Origin: Dendrobium chrysotoxum
Lineage: Eukaryota > Streptophyta > Magnoliopsida > Asparagales > Orchidaceae
NCBI GenBank assembly: GCA_019925795.1
Contig: CM034309.1
Coordinates: 29,196,729-29,260,728 of the forward strand
Direction: 5' to 3'
Length of the DNA stretch: 64,000 bases
The position numbers were made by a program, and so were the translations under genes. The notes beneath the pieces are model-generated. The model was not told the DNA's origin, ran no database searches, and worked only from the letters and a program-made list of their open reading frames with translations. Shown piece by piece: positions 34,428 to 45,843 of the stretch; the first letter of the stretch is position 1; the number at the start of each line of letters is the position of its first letter.

Positions 34428-36486
34428 TGTATAATTTTAATAGCCCGTATATTGATTTGCCAAATATTTTTTGGTAGTCAATATAGGTATAAATCACAAA
34501 TCGTCTTCGTCATAATGTTGTTATTATAGTATTTTAATTACACGAAATTTTTTGTAATTTTTGGGCGCCGGTGAAAATCTTTAAGAAATTGGCATCTGTC
34601 AGTACAAGTGGAGATTTCAAGATCATCAGGTGTTCGTTTTGCAAACCGATTTTATCCGAATTTTGTAAATGAAATAATTAATTTTATGGATATTTTTTTA
34701 TAATTTGTAAAGCTCCAAAAAAATTTCTATAAATTTTATACTGAAAAAATTTGATTAAATTAATTATATAATATTAAATTATTATTTTAATCAAAATATC
34801 TTAAGTCGCTAAAATATTTTTAAAACCTTTTTCCTATTCATTTTTGGCAACAGAGAATGGTTTGAGAAAATAATAGAGAAAAGTGAGGAAAGAGAAAAGA
34901 AAAAGATAGGTTTTGGATGTCACAGTGCAATTTTTGTTAGTCGAGCCTGTTGAAAAATTTGCTCGTCTCGTTCTAAAGAATCATTGCCCTATTTCAGATA
35001 AAGATTTTATATTTTTGATATTTTTCTGATCAAATTTATATTTTCATTATCGAAAAATGAGAATAATTTTGTATTGATAAAACTTTCACCTCGTAATTTT
35101 TTATATGTTATAGAGATTAAGATTTTGAACGTTTTGATTATTTATTTGAGATTTTTCACCAGGTGATCTTGAAAATATAACGATTTTTGCGTACTCGAAA
35201 ATTTATTTTGACATCTAAAAGTAGTGACTTAGTTCAACTAAAGTTTTAGAATGTTATTTTATGCAATATTTGATAATTTAATTAAATTCTAAAAATGTGA
35301 ATTTTTGCTCAGTAAGATTTTTTTTGTCTACCATTATGACATTTTGCCACTTTCTGAATTAAGCTCAATTATACTTTATTTAATGCAATGCATTAAAAAT
35401 GAATATAGATATGTGATTGAGGAATAGATTATCGTTATTATTATTATTATTATAGTACTGTGATAATAATGTGTATGTAAAAGACAAGTAAAGACTGGTT
35501 GACCTGTTGGTTGGAGACTGATTGACCTGTATAGAATGGTGGGCCGACGGGCTTTCCTTTAAATACTGTGGTTTGGTGTTATCCTTTACTGATTCACGTG
35601 ATTATTAATTGAAGTTATAAGGAGATGATTACTATGCAGACAGGCAAATAGTGACGACTCTGTTTACTGAGTCAATGGTTTACTGATATTGATACGATAC
35701 TGAAAAACATTGTGATAGCCAAAATTCTTATTTGTTTAGTGTGACTACTAAAATGAATGTTATTGAGGCATTGTTCATATTGGTATATGGATTAATTATT
35801 AACACTGTTACTGATTTATTGATATAAAAGACATGATATATTCATTGAAGACGTGATATATAAGATATATTGAGCATGTGATTAAGATATTGATTTAATA
35901 TTGATATAAATTAATTGGATAACAGGTATACATTCATATACGATTTTACTACATTGATTTGATTTTAATAGCCTTTACTGATGTTTTAATTTGATGCTTT
36001 ATCTAACTTTTATACTGATTGGTATTATAGATACGATGATTGTTTTATATATTTGACACTCATACTGATTTGCTGTTTGACTGACTTCCGTATCATAATG
36101 TTTTATTATTTATAAATTTTACTACTACTGCATGTGAATTTACTGTTTATGCACTGATTCAATGATCATATGAATGTAACTGCTATAATTTGATTGTTGA
36201 CATGCATATTGCTCATTTACCGTGCTTTGAATTTAGTTGTAGGTTTTAGTGATCTGTTGGGCTTTTTAGCTCATTATATGTGGTTAAATAATTTCAGGTT
36301 ATGACAGAGTAGTTATGACATGATTGTATAGATTTTTGGGAATGAATAGAGATGTATACATTAATGTTTTCAATTATAGAATGTGTTTTGTTGTTTATTA
36401 CTGATAGATGATATAATATAGATCGGATTGTTATTTATTAAAAGATAAATAAATAATTCTTCCAAATTAGAGTATGGGGTATCACA
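34428..36486 (+). repeat. Solo LTR, Ty3/gypsy-like, with perfect TSD
   Basis: The 2059-bp repeat begins TGTATAATTTTAATAGCCCG and ends GGGGTATCACA. GATAT stands on both sides (34423-34427 and 36487-36491), a perfect 5-bp duplication. Near the end are 'gctcattatatgtgg' and 'atttcaggttatgac', phrases typical of Tekay/Del-type gypsy LTR ends. No primer-binding site or coding region follows, so the internal part was lost by LTR-LTR recombination. A shorter relative lies at 3640-4200. Confidence 0.8.
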
Positions 36487-36711
36487 GATATAATATAATA
36501 AAGCTTACCAATGATGTATTAGGGGTGCAAAGTAAAATAAATGTGTGGGTCTTATTTTCATCATGCTTATAGTTAGGAAGACTTAATAATTTAGTTGTAT
36601 TGGCCAATGATATAGATCTATTTGTCTCTTATTTTATAGTTATTAAAAAAATTAGAAGCTTTATAAGATTTTTTATACATAAAGAAAATTTCTTCCTAAG
36701 ATTTAGATTTC

Positions 36712-36824
36712 TTTTGGGATAGCTTTAATTTCTTACTGTCTTTTAAAGCAGCTTTCTAGTACAAAAATTATTGTACTAGAAAACTGCTTTAAGAAGCAGT
36801 AAGAAAGACGCCCCAAACAAAGCC
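36712..36824. mobile_element. Tourist-like palindromic MITE (reference copy)
   Basis: Two arms of about 53 bp pair almost completely: left 'ttcttactgtcttttaaag' and 'gctttctagtacaa', right 'ttgtactagaaaactgctt' and 'aagcagtaagaaag', ending GCCCCAAACAAAGCC. The family consensus end is close to GGCTTYRTTTGGGAYAGCTT. Other copies in the window are flanked by TTA or TAA, pointing to PIF/Harbinger. It has no coding capacity. Confidence 0.75.
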
Positions 36825-36829
36825 TTAAT

Positions 36830-36853
36830 CTCTCTCTCTCTCTCTCTCTCTCT
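36830..36853 (+). repeat. (CT)n microsatellite
   Basis: A run of twelve CT units directly after the MITE. Confidence 0.9.
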
Positions 36854-37283
36854 AATCCTGAGATGGGAATGTCTAATAGTTTAGTTGTATTTTTCTTTTA
36901 AATTTATTTGTATTATCAATAATTTTAGTTATATTGAGGGATAACACGTAGCAGTTGAAATCAATAATGAGTAGTAAATTAACCTCTTTTTGGTATGATG
37001 CATATCAGAAAATCTTGATAGAATTTTTTTTCTTTAAGTATATTCTAGGAATTTTATAATACCCAAAAGTGCAATTTTTGGTGAATTCATGTCTCCCAAA
37101 TTGGATGAATTCCAAATATGATTATACCCAAACACACATAATTCCCAAAAAAACTAATGTTGTCGCTGAAGCCATTGTTGCCGATAATTGTTGGATGCAC
37201 TGTTTTGTCCCACATAACGACCTTGACCTCATGTTGGCCACCACACCATGATCCCAAACTAATCCGCAACTCCAAACCAACAA

Positions 37284-37450
37284 AGGGTGCAAACAAGTCG
37301 AGTCGACTTGAGCCCCTACAAACTCGAGTTTGACTCATATGTTGTATAGTTGTCTTGAACTCGAGCTCATAACTTGGGCTCAATCTCAACTCATTTGATA
37401 AATAGTAGGCTCAAACTTAGCTCGTAAGCTCGAGCTCAACTACAGAGCTA
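37284..37450. repeat. 'gctcgagctc'-type repeat fragment
   Basis: The sequence begins GGGTGCAAACAAGTCGAG and is full of 'actcgag', 'gctcga' and 'gagctc' motifs, a pattern common in plant non-autonomous DNA elements. The right end is not clear. AT-rich unique sequence without genes lies on both sides (36854-37283 and 37451-38790). Confidence 0.4.
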
Positions 37451-38789
37451 GAACTTTGCTCCATTTAAAGCTTAGTTTCTGAATGAATCATGATGTATTT
37501 AAATCAAGTTGTATGTATTTTTTCTACAGTTTACAGATAATGATGCAGTTTATTAAAAATAGTGAAAGGAAATACAATTATTTATTGAAGCTTAATTTAA
37601 TAACGATTAGCTATTAAATAAATTTATTGAAGGGAAACAAGATTAATTTTGGCAGCAGATATTCTAACAAACAAAGATGCACAAACAATGGTACAACTCA
37701 AGTTCATAAACAGTTGATTATCCACAAAACTTTTTGTAATAGTCCATATATATTTCTGCTGAGTTTAGATAGTTTTTGACTTTTGAAGTTGTTGATTTCA
37801 GTTTTTCCTTTCATTTATTTTTATTCATACTTTCATGTACTCTTATTATGATATATAAAAAATTAGTTTAAGTCTTGTATATTTTGTTCATATAATTTGT
37901 GTAGGAACTTTTTTTTGTGTAAAAAATATATTTTCAAATCCCTTCATCACGTCCAATATTATTGGGGTAACCCCTTTTTATTTGATGCATGATTTTTTTA
38001 TGATATTGAAAAGATTTTATATGAAGTGGAGCAAAGACTAACCCAGAAATATCATGCAAGTAGAAAATTATTAAGATTGAGAAGCCACTAAAGAAAATAA
38101 AACTAAACATTTAAACATGGTGATGCATTTTAGTGTAATGGTTGAAATTTTATTAGAAAATCCAAAGTTATACATGCTCGTATAGGAGAACTTTCAGAAT
38201 TGGTGACCTCTTGAAGAGTTACATCAATGTGACTAAATTATGAGGCCATTAGACTAAAACAATCAATATCTCGATATATAAAAGTTTGGATTATTACAAA
38301 TGATATGAGAGCAATACATCAGTCGAAAGATGAGAACTCTATGAGTAAAATCTTGTCTACTTTGAGGATGATTATCGGCTAAGAAAGTTGACAAGGACCT
38401 CAATTATCTAAGTGAAGGAGATTGCAAAACCTCTTAAGAAACTAAAATTAAACTCTTAAACATCGAGTTATTAGAAAATATATTGATATTAATAAAATAT
38501 CAAATAACTTCAAACTTTTGGATCAATCTTGATCCTTGTTTTATTCACACCACCTCTACTAAGAGATTGTTTGTTTGGGCCAGTTGCCTATTTCTACGCA
38601 TTAGGGACTTGAAGTTTACTCTCCACAATTATTCTTTACCAAACGAATTGAGTTCGAACCTAAGATAGATTATATTTGAAAATTTACTACTGATTACCAT
38701 TGTCACGATACATTAGATTTTAGTCTTTATTGGTGTGATCAAGTGGCTCTTAGCTCCAATTAGCACTGAATTTCGATGATGAAATATTG

Positions 38790-39265
38790 GTCAGACGCAT
38801 CAAATTTTATATTTTTGAGGTGAGACCTGCAATGCTTTATGGCGTAAAATATCGGTCATTAAAAGAGAAGCATAATATTAAGTTAAGTGTTGCTGAGATG
38901 AGGATGCTAAGGTGGATGAGTGGATTTACTCTTAGAGATAGGATACGAAACGGGCATATTCGTGAAAAGGTTTGAGTTGCTCCATAACAGATAATATTAG
39001 AGAGAGTTGCTTTAGATGATTTAGTCATATAAAATGGTGGCCTTCCGATGATCCTGGTAGGAGAGTAGATGTATTAGATTTGGCTATGTTAAGAAAAATA
39101 GAGATAAATCTAAAAAAGACTTGATTTGAAAATATTAAAAATAATATTTCTTTATTAGATTTAAATGAGAATTTGACTCTTAACAGAACACAATGGAGAA
39201 AAAGAATTCATGTAACCGATCCTACGTAGTGGAATAAAAGCTTGATGTTGTTGTTATTGTTGATG
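38790..39265 (+). pseudogene. RTE-type LINE relic, C-terminal part
   Basis: Same family as 22514-23271 but decayed. The phrases KFYIFEVRPAMLYGVKY, AEMRMLRWMSGFTLRDRIR and GHIREKV are followed by a stop. The matching downstream blocks (RESCFR, 'ccttccgatgatcc', 'aacagaacacaatggag', 'cctacgtagtgg') are in several frames. A degenerate TTG-repeat tail covers about 39244-39268. The copia element at 39273 is inserted into this tail. Confidence 0.8.
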
Positions 39266-39272
39266 TTGAGAT

Positions 39273-39430
39273 TGTTAGCTAATGCCTCTCTCTCTCTCTC
39301 TCTCTTATGACATGGCACTATTTCTTCTCATGTACTCTATAAATAATGTTGTATTGTCTCTGTTTAATAATAAGATCATTTATTTCCCTTTCTCCTGTTC
39401 GCCTTCTTGCTTCCACGCTGCCTTCTTTCA
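39273..39430 (+). repeat. 5' LTR of the copia element
   Basis: 158 bp, TGTTAGCTAATGCC ... CTTCTTTCA, with a (CT)n run near the start and a TATA-like CTATAAATAATG. It is preceded by GAGAT (39268-39272); the 3' LTR is followed by GAGTT, a 4/5 TSD match. Confidence 0.92.
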
Positions 39431-39444
39431 TGGTATCAAGAGCC
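39431..39444 (+). other. Primer-binding site of the copia element
   Basis: TGGTATCAAGAGCC directly follows the 5' LTR. It is complementary to the 3' end of initiator tRNA-Met except for one extra A. Confidence 0.85.
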
Positions 39445-39445
39445 A

Positions 39446-40411
39446 ATGGGGGATCAAGAATCTGCCGCCTCCCTCCCCCACCCTTCGTCTGCCATTTCTA
39501 ACTCTCTCTCTGATCTCTCTATTCCTCATTCTCTGAAATTTCTCATCACCAATATCAAGAACCTGCTTCCTCATCCTCTAACCACAGAAAGCTATGCAAT
39601 CTGGCGCCTCCAAGTGCTTCAACATTTCACGGCAAACGGGTATGCCGGTCACCTCACCGGCGAAACCCCCCTCCCCGCCGACGAAAATCTGACCGATCAA
39701 CACAGATGGCGATTAGTTGACAGTAACCTCATTTCAGCCCTCTTCTCTATAATCTCGCAATCGATTCTTCCCTATGTCATTACCGCCACCACCGCCCAAG
39801 AAGTCTGGACGACCCTTGAACGTCGCCTTCAGCCGACGAGCCGCTCTCGAGTTATTCAACTCAAGAACGAGCTACATCACATACAAATGAAAGACTCCAC
39901 GATGCAACAATATCTCACCCAAATCAAGACAATCGTTGACAATCTTGCGGCATCGGGCTCCAAGATCGACTCGGAGGACATCATCCTTTACATCCTTAAT
40001 GGCCTTCCGTCGTCCTACAACTCGTTCAAGACTGCCATTCGTACTTCTCTCCTCCCCATAGATCTCGACACGCTTTACTCTCTTCTGTGCAGCGAAGAAA
40101 TAAATCTTCAACAAGAATCTCTGAAAGAAATTTCTTTGTCTAACACCTCTGCCCTTTATGCCACATCCTCCAACTCGGCTCGAGGTCGCAACCAGAAAAG
40201 GTTTTATAAAAATAAAACCAAATCCACTCGGACAGAATCCAACGCCCCTATCCCTCCGCAGCCTGCAGCTTCCTCCTTCCGTCCTCAATGCCAAATATGT
40301 GGCAAAATTGGGCATATTGCCATAAATTGTTGGCATATGTGCAATCTCAACTATGCCCCCACCACCTCCCGTCAACCGAGAGCCATGCTTGCTCAACCGA
40401 ACTCTAGCTAA
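39446..40411 (+). CDS. gag: Copia Gag
   Basis: 321 codons from the ATG that lies 15 bases after the LTR; the start was chosen because it directly follows the primer-binding site and no stop intervenes. Gag packages the element RNA in cytoplasmic particles. The central part has the copia Gag (UBN2/Retrotran-gag) layout: YAIWRLQVLQHF, AQEVWTTLERRLQP, LKNELHHIQM and YILNGLPSSYNSFK. A CCHC zinc knuckle (CQICGKIGHIAINC, about residues 282-295) sits near the end, preceded by a basic stretch. The frame is intact and ends at TAA (40409-40411), after which the same frame continues into protease, so the stop separates Gag from Pol. Confidence 0.9.
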   Translation: MGDQESAASLPHPSSAISNSLSDLSIPHSLKFLITNIKNLLPHPLTTESYAIWRLQVLQHFTANGYAGHLTGETPLPADENLTDQHRWRLVDSNLISALFSIISQSILPYVITATTAQEVWTTLERRLQPTSRSRVIQLKNELHHIQMKDSTMQQYLTQIKTIVDNLAASGSKIDSEDIILYILNGLPSSYNSFKTAIRTSLLPIDLDTLYSLLCSEEINLQQESLKEISLSNTSALYATSSNSARGRNQKRFYKNKTKSTRTESNAPIPPQPAASSFRPQCQICGKIGHIAINCWHMCNLNYAPTTSRQPRAMLAQPNSS

Positions 40412-41294
40412 ACGCAAGATTGGATTCTGGACTTCATCGCCTTATCTCACCTAACTCCGGACAGAAACAATCTTCACCAACCAATGACGTATCATGGCTC
40501 GGATGCAGTTTCCATCGCTAACGGGAACTCTCTTCCCATTCAGAATTTCGGCCAAGGCTTACTCCCACTTCCGGATACTCCTCGTAAGCTCCATCTGCAT
40601 AATCTTCTGCACGTTCCCTCTCTAACTCACAACCTCCTATCTGTGTCTAAGCTTACTTCTGACAATTCTGTTTCAATATGCTTTGATGCTAACGGTTTTG
40701 AAATCAAGGATCGTCTGGACCATCGATCGCTTCTTCGTGGACACCTCCATAATGGACTTTATCAAATTCTGCTCTCTCCAGATCCTGCTCCTACCGCCTT
40801 CCACGCCAACACCACTTCCGCCCCTCTATGGCACGCTCGGCTGGGACATCCTCACAACCGCATTCTTTCCATCTTAGCTAAACAAATACCTGAAATCAAA
40901 ACTGTATCTTTTTCCTTTACTTGCACTTCTTGTAATGTGGCCAAGAGCCACACGATTCCATTTAATAAAAGTGTTTCTGTCTCTGCTTCTCCCTTTGATA
41001 TTATACATTCTGACGTCTGGGGGCCGGCCCCGCATCTCTCTTTGGATGGCTTTAGATATTATGTAATCTTTGTTGACGACTACACTCGTTTTTCTTGGTT
41101 GTATCTAATGAATTCCAAAAATGAAACGTTCCCCAAATTTAAACTCTTCTGTAATCTTATTAAGACTCAATACCACTCAACTCCCAAAATCTTTCGTTCA
41201 GATGGCGGTGGCGAATACACGAGCAATGCATTTGAATCCTTTCTTCAAGATCATGGCATTAAACATCAGATATCCTGTCCTCACACTCCCGAGC
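40412..41294 (+). pseudogene. pol: Copia protease and integrase, N-terminal part of Pol (frame broken)
   Basis: Same frame as Gag after the stop. Protease begins WILDFIALSHLT. The expected aspartic-protease core is D-S/T-G-A, but here the Asp is followed by Phe-Ile-Ala, so the catalytic loop is altered. Integrase follows: the HHCC zinc finger (LWHARLGHPHNR ... CTSCNVAKSH), then the first Asp in IIHSDVWGP, YVIFVDDYTRFSW, and the second Asp in FRSDGGGEY. The frame is lost at 41285-41304, where a 10-bp unit (actcccgagc) is tandemly duplicated just before the catalytic Glu region. Integrase would join cDNA into the genome. Confidence 0.88.
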
Positions 41295-43553
41295 ACTCCC
41301 GAGCAAAACGGGCTTGCCGAGCGCAAACACCGGCATCTTCTCGATCTCACTCGAACTTTGCTACATGCCTCTAGTCTTCCTCACCAATTCTGGGCTGATG
41401 CCTTATCCACAGCTAACTATCTTATTAATCGTCTCCCCTCGAGCGCCATTCATTTTCAAACGCCCTTCTACCGTCTCACTGGCCAACACCCCGCCTACTC
41501 TCATTTAAGAACGTTCAGCTGTCTCTGCTTTCCGTGGCTTCAGCCTTACGCTCCCAACAAATTCTCACCGCGATCCCAACAATGCATCTTTCTTGGCTAT
41601 TCTCCCTCGCACAAAGGCTATAAATGTTTTAATCTTGCATCTAGGAAGATTCATATTTCTCGCCATATTCTCTTTCACGAGCATATCTTTCCTCTACAAA
41701 CTCTCAATTCCACTAATACTTCCTCATCTCCCAGCACAACCACTTCACCTCTGTTGCTTATCCCTACATCCCTCACATCTTGTTCCAGCAATACTACCTC
41801 TCATAAACCTAAGCCCTCCCCTCCGGCCATGCCTCCTACCACGTCCAGCAGCCCTTCTATACCTCCATCCCGTAACTCTTCCCCTTCTCAGTTTGCCAAC
41901 ACTTCCAATCCTCTACAGATTCCACCTCCTAGCTCTGTGCACCCTATGCAAACAAGGCTGCGGTCTGGCATCTCAAAACCGAAACAGATCTTCACTCTTC
42001 TTAGTTCCACCACACCTCCTTCCACCCCCCTCACCTACTCTCAAGCGGCTAAATCTGCACACTGGCGAGCTGCCATGACTGAAGAAATTAATGCTCTTCA
42101 CAAACAAGGGACGTGGTCTCTCGTGCCATCTCCCTCTAACAAACCAATTCTAGGATGCAAGTGGACGTTCAAAACAAAAACACTTCCCAACGGTCAAATC
42201 GAATGTTACAAAGCCCGTCTTGTGGCTCAAGGCTACAATCAGACTTTCGGCGTGAACTACACGGAGACATTCAGTCCGGTAGCAAAGATGCCCACTATCC
42301 GTATCCTTCTCACTTTAGCCATTAATCGGAACTGGCCCATGCATCAACTAGACGTGTCCAACGCTTTTCCTCCACGGCGATCTTCCGGACGACATCTACA
42401 TGCGCCAACCTCCCGGCTTCATCGATCCTCATCTTCCAAACTCCGTCTGCAAGCTACAGAAATCCCTATACGGGCTCAACAGGCACCTCGCCAATGGTTC
42501 CAAAAGCTCACCGGTTTTCTCCAAACTCAAGGCTTCAGGTTCAGTCGTTCTGACCCTTCTCTCCTTATACTTCATCATCGCAATGTCCAGATTTACTTTC
42601 TCATTTACGTCGACGATATTCTTGTAACAGGAAACGACTCCAAAGCTATTCAATCTCTTCTGCATCAACTTCATTCTCAATTCGCCCTCAAGCAGCTCGG
42701 TCAGATTTCTCTCTTCCTCGGAATACATGTTCACCGCACAGCCGAAGCGTTCTTTCTAAGCCAACAGCACTATTCAACCAAGCTCCTCAAAGACGCCGGC
42801 TTCCTTGACTGCAAGCCAGCACCGACCCCGATCATGCCTAATCACAAGATTAATTCCGCCAATAGCATGTCGTTTTCCGATCCGGCACTGTACAGGAAGC
42901 TCGCAGGTTCTCTTCAATACCTTTCTATCACTCGGCCAGACATCGCATTCGCCACTAACTCCGTCTGTCAACATATGCACACTCCCACCGTACAAGATTT
43001 TCTATCCCTCAAGCGCCTTCTCCGCTATGTCAAAGGAACTGTGGCCTTCGGTCTTCCCATCAAGCCAGGAGATCTTCAGCTCCGCTCTTACACAGACGCC
43101 GATTGGGCATCCGGCTCATCCGACAGGAAATCCATCTCCGGCTTCTGTATATTTTTGGGTCCAAATCTTATTTCCTGGTCAGTAAAGAAACAGGTAACGG
43201 TGGCAAAGTCTTCCACCGAGGCCGAATATAGGTCGCTCTCCGCCGCCACTTCAGACGTCCTCTGGCTTCGCCGACTAGTGGAGGAACTCAATATTCCGCA
43301 ATCTTCTCCTACTACCATACACTGCGACAATACTTCTGCCATTGCACTTGCAAAGAATCCGGTCTTTCACGCCCGAACAAAACACATAGAGATCGATTAC
43401 CACTTCATTCGTCAGCATCTCAGCTCAGGCGACATTCTTCTCACTCACATATCCTCGCAAGATCAGATTGCGGACATCCTGACCAAGGCATTCGCCCCTA
43501 CTCGCTTTCATAATCTTCGTCGCAAATTAACCATTCGTCTACCGAATGATTAA
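41295..43553 (+). pseudogene. pol: Copia integrase C-terminus, reverse transcriptase and RNase H (two opposite frame changes)
   Basis: Starts in the +1 frame with TPEQNGLAERKHRH (catalytic Glu of integrase). The reverse transcriptase runs from WRAAMTEEINALHKQGTW through KARLVAQGYNQ and QLDVSNAF to the catalytic YVDDILVTG (42606 on). RNase H contains SYTDADWASGSSDRKSISGF, KSSTEAEYRSL and HCDNTSAIALAKNPVFHART. Between about 42369 and 42478 the long open frame reads nonsense, while another frame reads MRQPPGFIDPHLPNSVCKLQ and KSLYGL, the expected sequence. One extra C near 42369 and one missing base near 42478 explain this. The open reading frame survives over 750 codons, but about 36 residues of the palm domain are wrong. 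Confidence 0.88.
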
Positions 43554-43565
43554 TTTGAGGGGGGC
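43554..43565 (+). other. Polypurine tract of the copia element
   Basis: TTTGAGGGGGGC lies directly before the 3' LTR and after the pol stop codon, the position of the plus-strand primer. Confidence 0.85.
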
Positions 43566-43719
43566 TGTTAGCTAATGCCTCTCTCTCTCTCTCTTATGAC
43601 ATGGCACTATTTCTTCTCATGTACTCTATAAATAACGTTGTATTGTCTCTGTTTAATAATAAGATCATTTATTTCCCTTTCTCATGTTCGCCTTCTTGCT
43701 TCCACGCTGCCTTCTTTCA
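43566..43719 (+). repeat. 3' LTR of the copia element
   Basis: 154 bp, differing from the 5' LTR by two substitutions and two CT units; followed by GAGTT (43720-43724). Confidence 0.92.
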
Positions 43720-43724
43720 GAGTT

Positions 43725-45038
43725 GAGTTAATGTTTGATAAAAAATATTGTATAATAGGCAGCTTCTTGAAAGCTTTAAAGTTATGCTTGGAACAAATTT
43801 CTTACTGCTTTTTAAACAACTTCTTAGTGCAACTGAAAAATTAATTTAGAAAACAGTAAAAAATTGTCATATTTTAATTAGTATGAATCTTAAAATTATA
43901 AAATTTATTATTTTGAGATAAGTATAAAATATAAATAATCATTATAATTTATATTATAATCATGTCAAAATAAAATTTAATAATTTTGAGATTCACCAAT
44001 ATCATGGCCCATCAGTCACCTCTATACTGCTGCATACAAGCAGCTTTCCATGCATGTGACATTTATTTGGATGCAACTTGCTGAACACTCACTGAAACCT
44101 GATGGGCAAAATAAAGTTGCACATTCTGATTAAAGGCAAGAGTACTTACTTCCGCCTGGAAAAAGAAAGGAAAAAGAGCATCCACATGTTCCTGGGCCCA
44201 AACCCTATCTGAAGACAATGAATGAATACTGACATGAAAGCAGAGTAAGCATGTGAGCAGAATTCAGAAAAGGGATCCAGATGTGGACAATAGAAAAAGA
44301 CGATTATAGCAATTAAAGTTCTAGTACAAGCTCCAAACAAGATTTAAGAAAGCTTAAAAAAAACAGCCAAACAAGAGGGTTCTCAACCAAAGGAATGGCA
44401 GATACCTCTAGTCAGGTTGGGAAATCCCATCCAAAATGAGGTATACCCAAAGGCCATAGTGACAGAAAACAAGCTCTCTCTCCTTAGGAGAAGGCTGCAG
44501 TGTCACTACAACATTTACTCTCAAGCTTCTAAACATAAAGATGCTAATAATTAAGATTGACTAATGCTATACTTCCCAAATTGCAATCACATCAGTGCCA
44601 ATGAGGTTACACTTATAGCTGACTCTTCTTCTCCACATGCAACTCTTTCTTCCACACGCTCAGAGATAAGGCATTTCACTTAGGACTAAGGTAGGATACC
44701 TTCAAGTTCAAAATAAATGAGTGAAATGTCTTATTTTTGAGTGAAGTACTGAAGATGAGAAGTTGGATGCGGAATATGAGAAGTCAGCTATAAATTTTCT
44801 AATTTTAAAAGGTGCCACATCACGACATCTGCTTCCACATAAGCAGCTGATGTAGCAATTTTTAGAAGTACAGCATTTTTATTAATATCATATGACGATG
44901 AACCATGGGGTAACGGCTATTCTTTTAACGGTATACAAAAGTAGTTCATTTACTCATTAAAAAGTGCCAACCACCACCTAACGGCCACTTTCTTTTCTAT
45001 TGGAGATTGGCGGGCCTTCCCCCCCAACCTGCATTTTG
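43725..45038. other. Spacer downstream of the expansin gene
   Basis: Contains a degenerate Tourist-like copy (about 43775-43870) and a small hairpin at about 44668-44740 ('aaggcatttcactta' against 'tgagtgaaatgtctta'). The part next to 45038 should include the expansin 3' UTR. No other gene was seen. Confidence 0.5.
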
Positions 45039-45233
45039 TTAAAAGAAATTAAGGCGTGATGTGTATGTTGCTTTGGGAGACCAATTCCTTGGAATCACAT
45101 CTCTTGCCGAGAGAGTCCTCTGCGTGGATAGTGTGGTCAGCTTTACAGAGAAAGGACCCATTAGCGGCCCACCAATTATGCACCAACTGGCACCCCACAC
45201 ATGCTTCATCTCTTTCCACTCAGTGGAAGTTGA
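45039..45233 (-). CDS. EXPB: Beta-expansin, exon 4 (residues 197-260)
   Basis: It opens after TTTTGCAG (acceptor) in phase 0 with STSTEWKEMKHVWGASW, then CIIGGPLMGPFSVKLTTLS and VIPRNWSPKATYTSRLNF, ending in a stop at 45039. This is the second half of the C-terminal expansin domain (CBM63-like, wall-polysaccharide binding). The joined sequence continues without gap from exon 3 (MHIKP), so this exon belongs to the same gene although 8.8 kb away. Confidence 0.92.
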   Translation of the reverse strand, partial: STSTEWKEMKHVWGASWCIIGGPLMGPFSVKLTTLSTQRTLSARDVIPRNWSPKATYTSRLNFF

Positions 45234-45843
45234 CTGCAAAAAGTATTATCAAATCAAAATAAATGTTAGTTGGAGAAGATTAATAATCATGAACATTGCG
45301 ACCCATAAGAGAGTATATTAAGCCATAAACCAAGTACCAAACATGAATCTTTACAGTTAGTTTTGCATTTCTTCTTACCTTATGGAAGGGACATTTTGAT
45401 ATTATTAAATTGAATGTTTATAAGATATGACTTCTTTCTATTTTCTATTTTTATTAGGGCATCGCTTGATTAGAAGCAGTGCTCAATATATTTATCCCAA
45501 AAATCTTGAAAACGGCTCAAGATTTACTAAAGAATAATGCTGATTAGTCTGCATGCACTGTTCAAATAATGTGAAATCCCTGAATTTTGGTATGTCCTTG
45601 CTTTACGTCAAAACATGAGGATAAAACCAGAATACAAATACGATGCTATGTCATCTGAAATTCGTTCATACCATAAACCCACCATCCAATTCTTGATTTT
45701 TTTAAGTTGTTTTTTTTTTGTTAGTTTTCTGAAAAAGAATTACTTAGTTCCTCCCCAACGCTTCTTGTTTTCTTTTTGATCTTCAGCACTTTCACTTTTA
45801 AAATATCTAAGAACATCATTGCGTTTGATGACCAGGTACATAT

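Larger units (their letters stand above)
39273..43719 (+). mobile_element. Complete Ty1/copia retrotransposon with short LTRs, coding region broken
   Basis: A 4.45-kb element in the order LTR, primer-binding site, gag, protease, integrase, reverse transcriptase, RNase H, polypurine tract, LTR. Integrase before reverse transcriptase defines copia. LTRs under 160 bp and a leaderless compact layout suit the Ale/Retrofit lineage, but that is an inference. The LTRs differ by two substitutions and one (CT)2 length change, so insertion is recent. Even so, pol contains a stop, a 10-bp duplication and two opposite single-base frame changes, so this copy cannot make an intact polyprotein. Confidence 0.93.

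Noticed and set aside
41593..42078. 161-codon frame inside the copia element, and other overlapping frames at 42429-43342
   Set aside because: Shadows of the integrase/reverse transcriptase coding frame.
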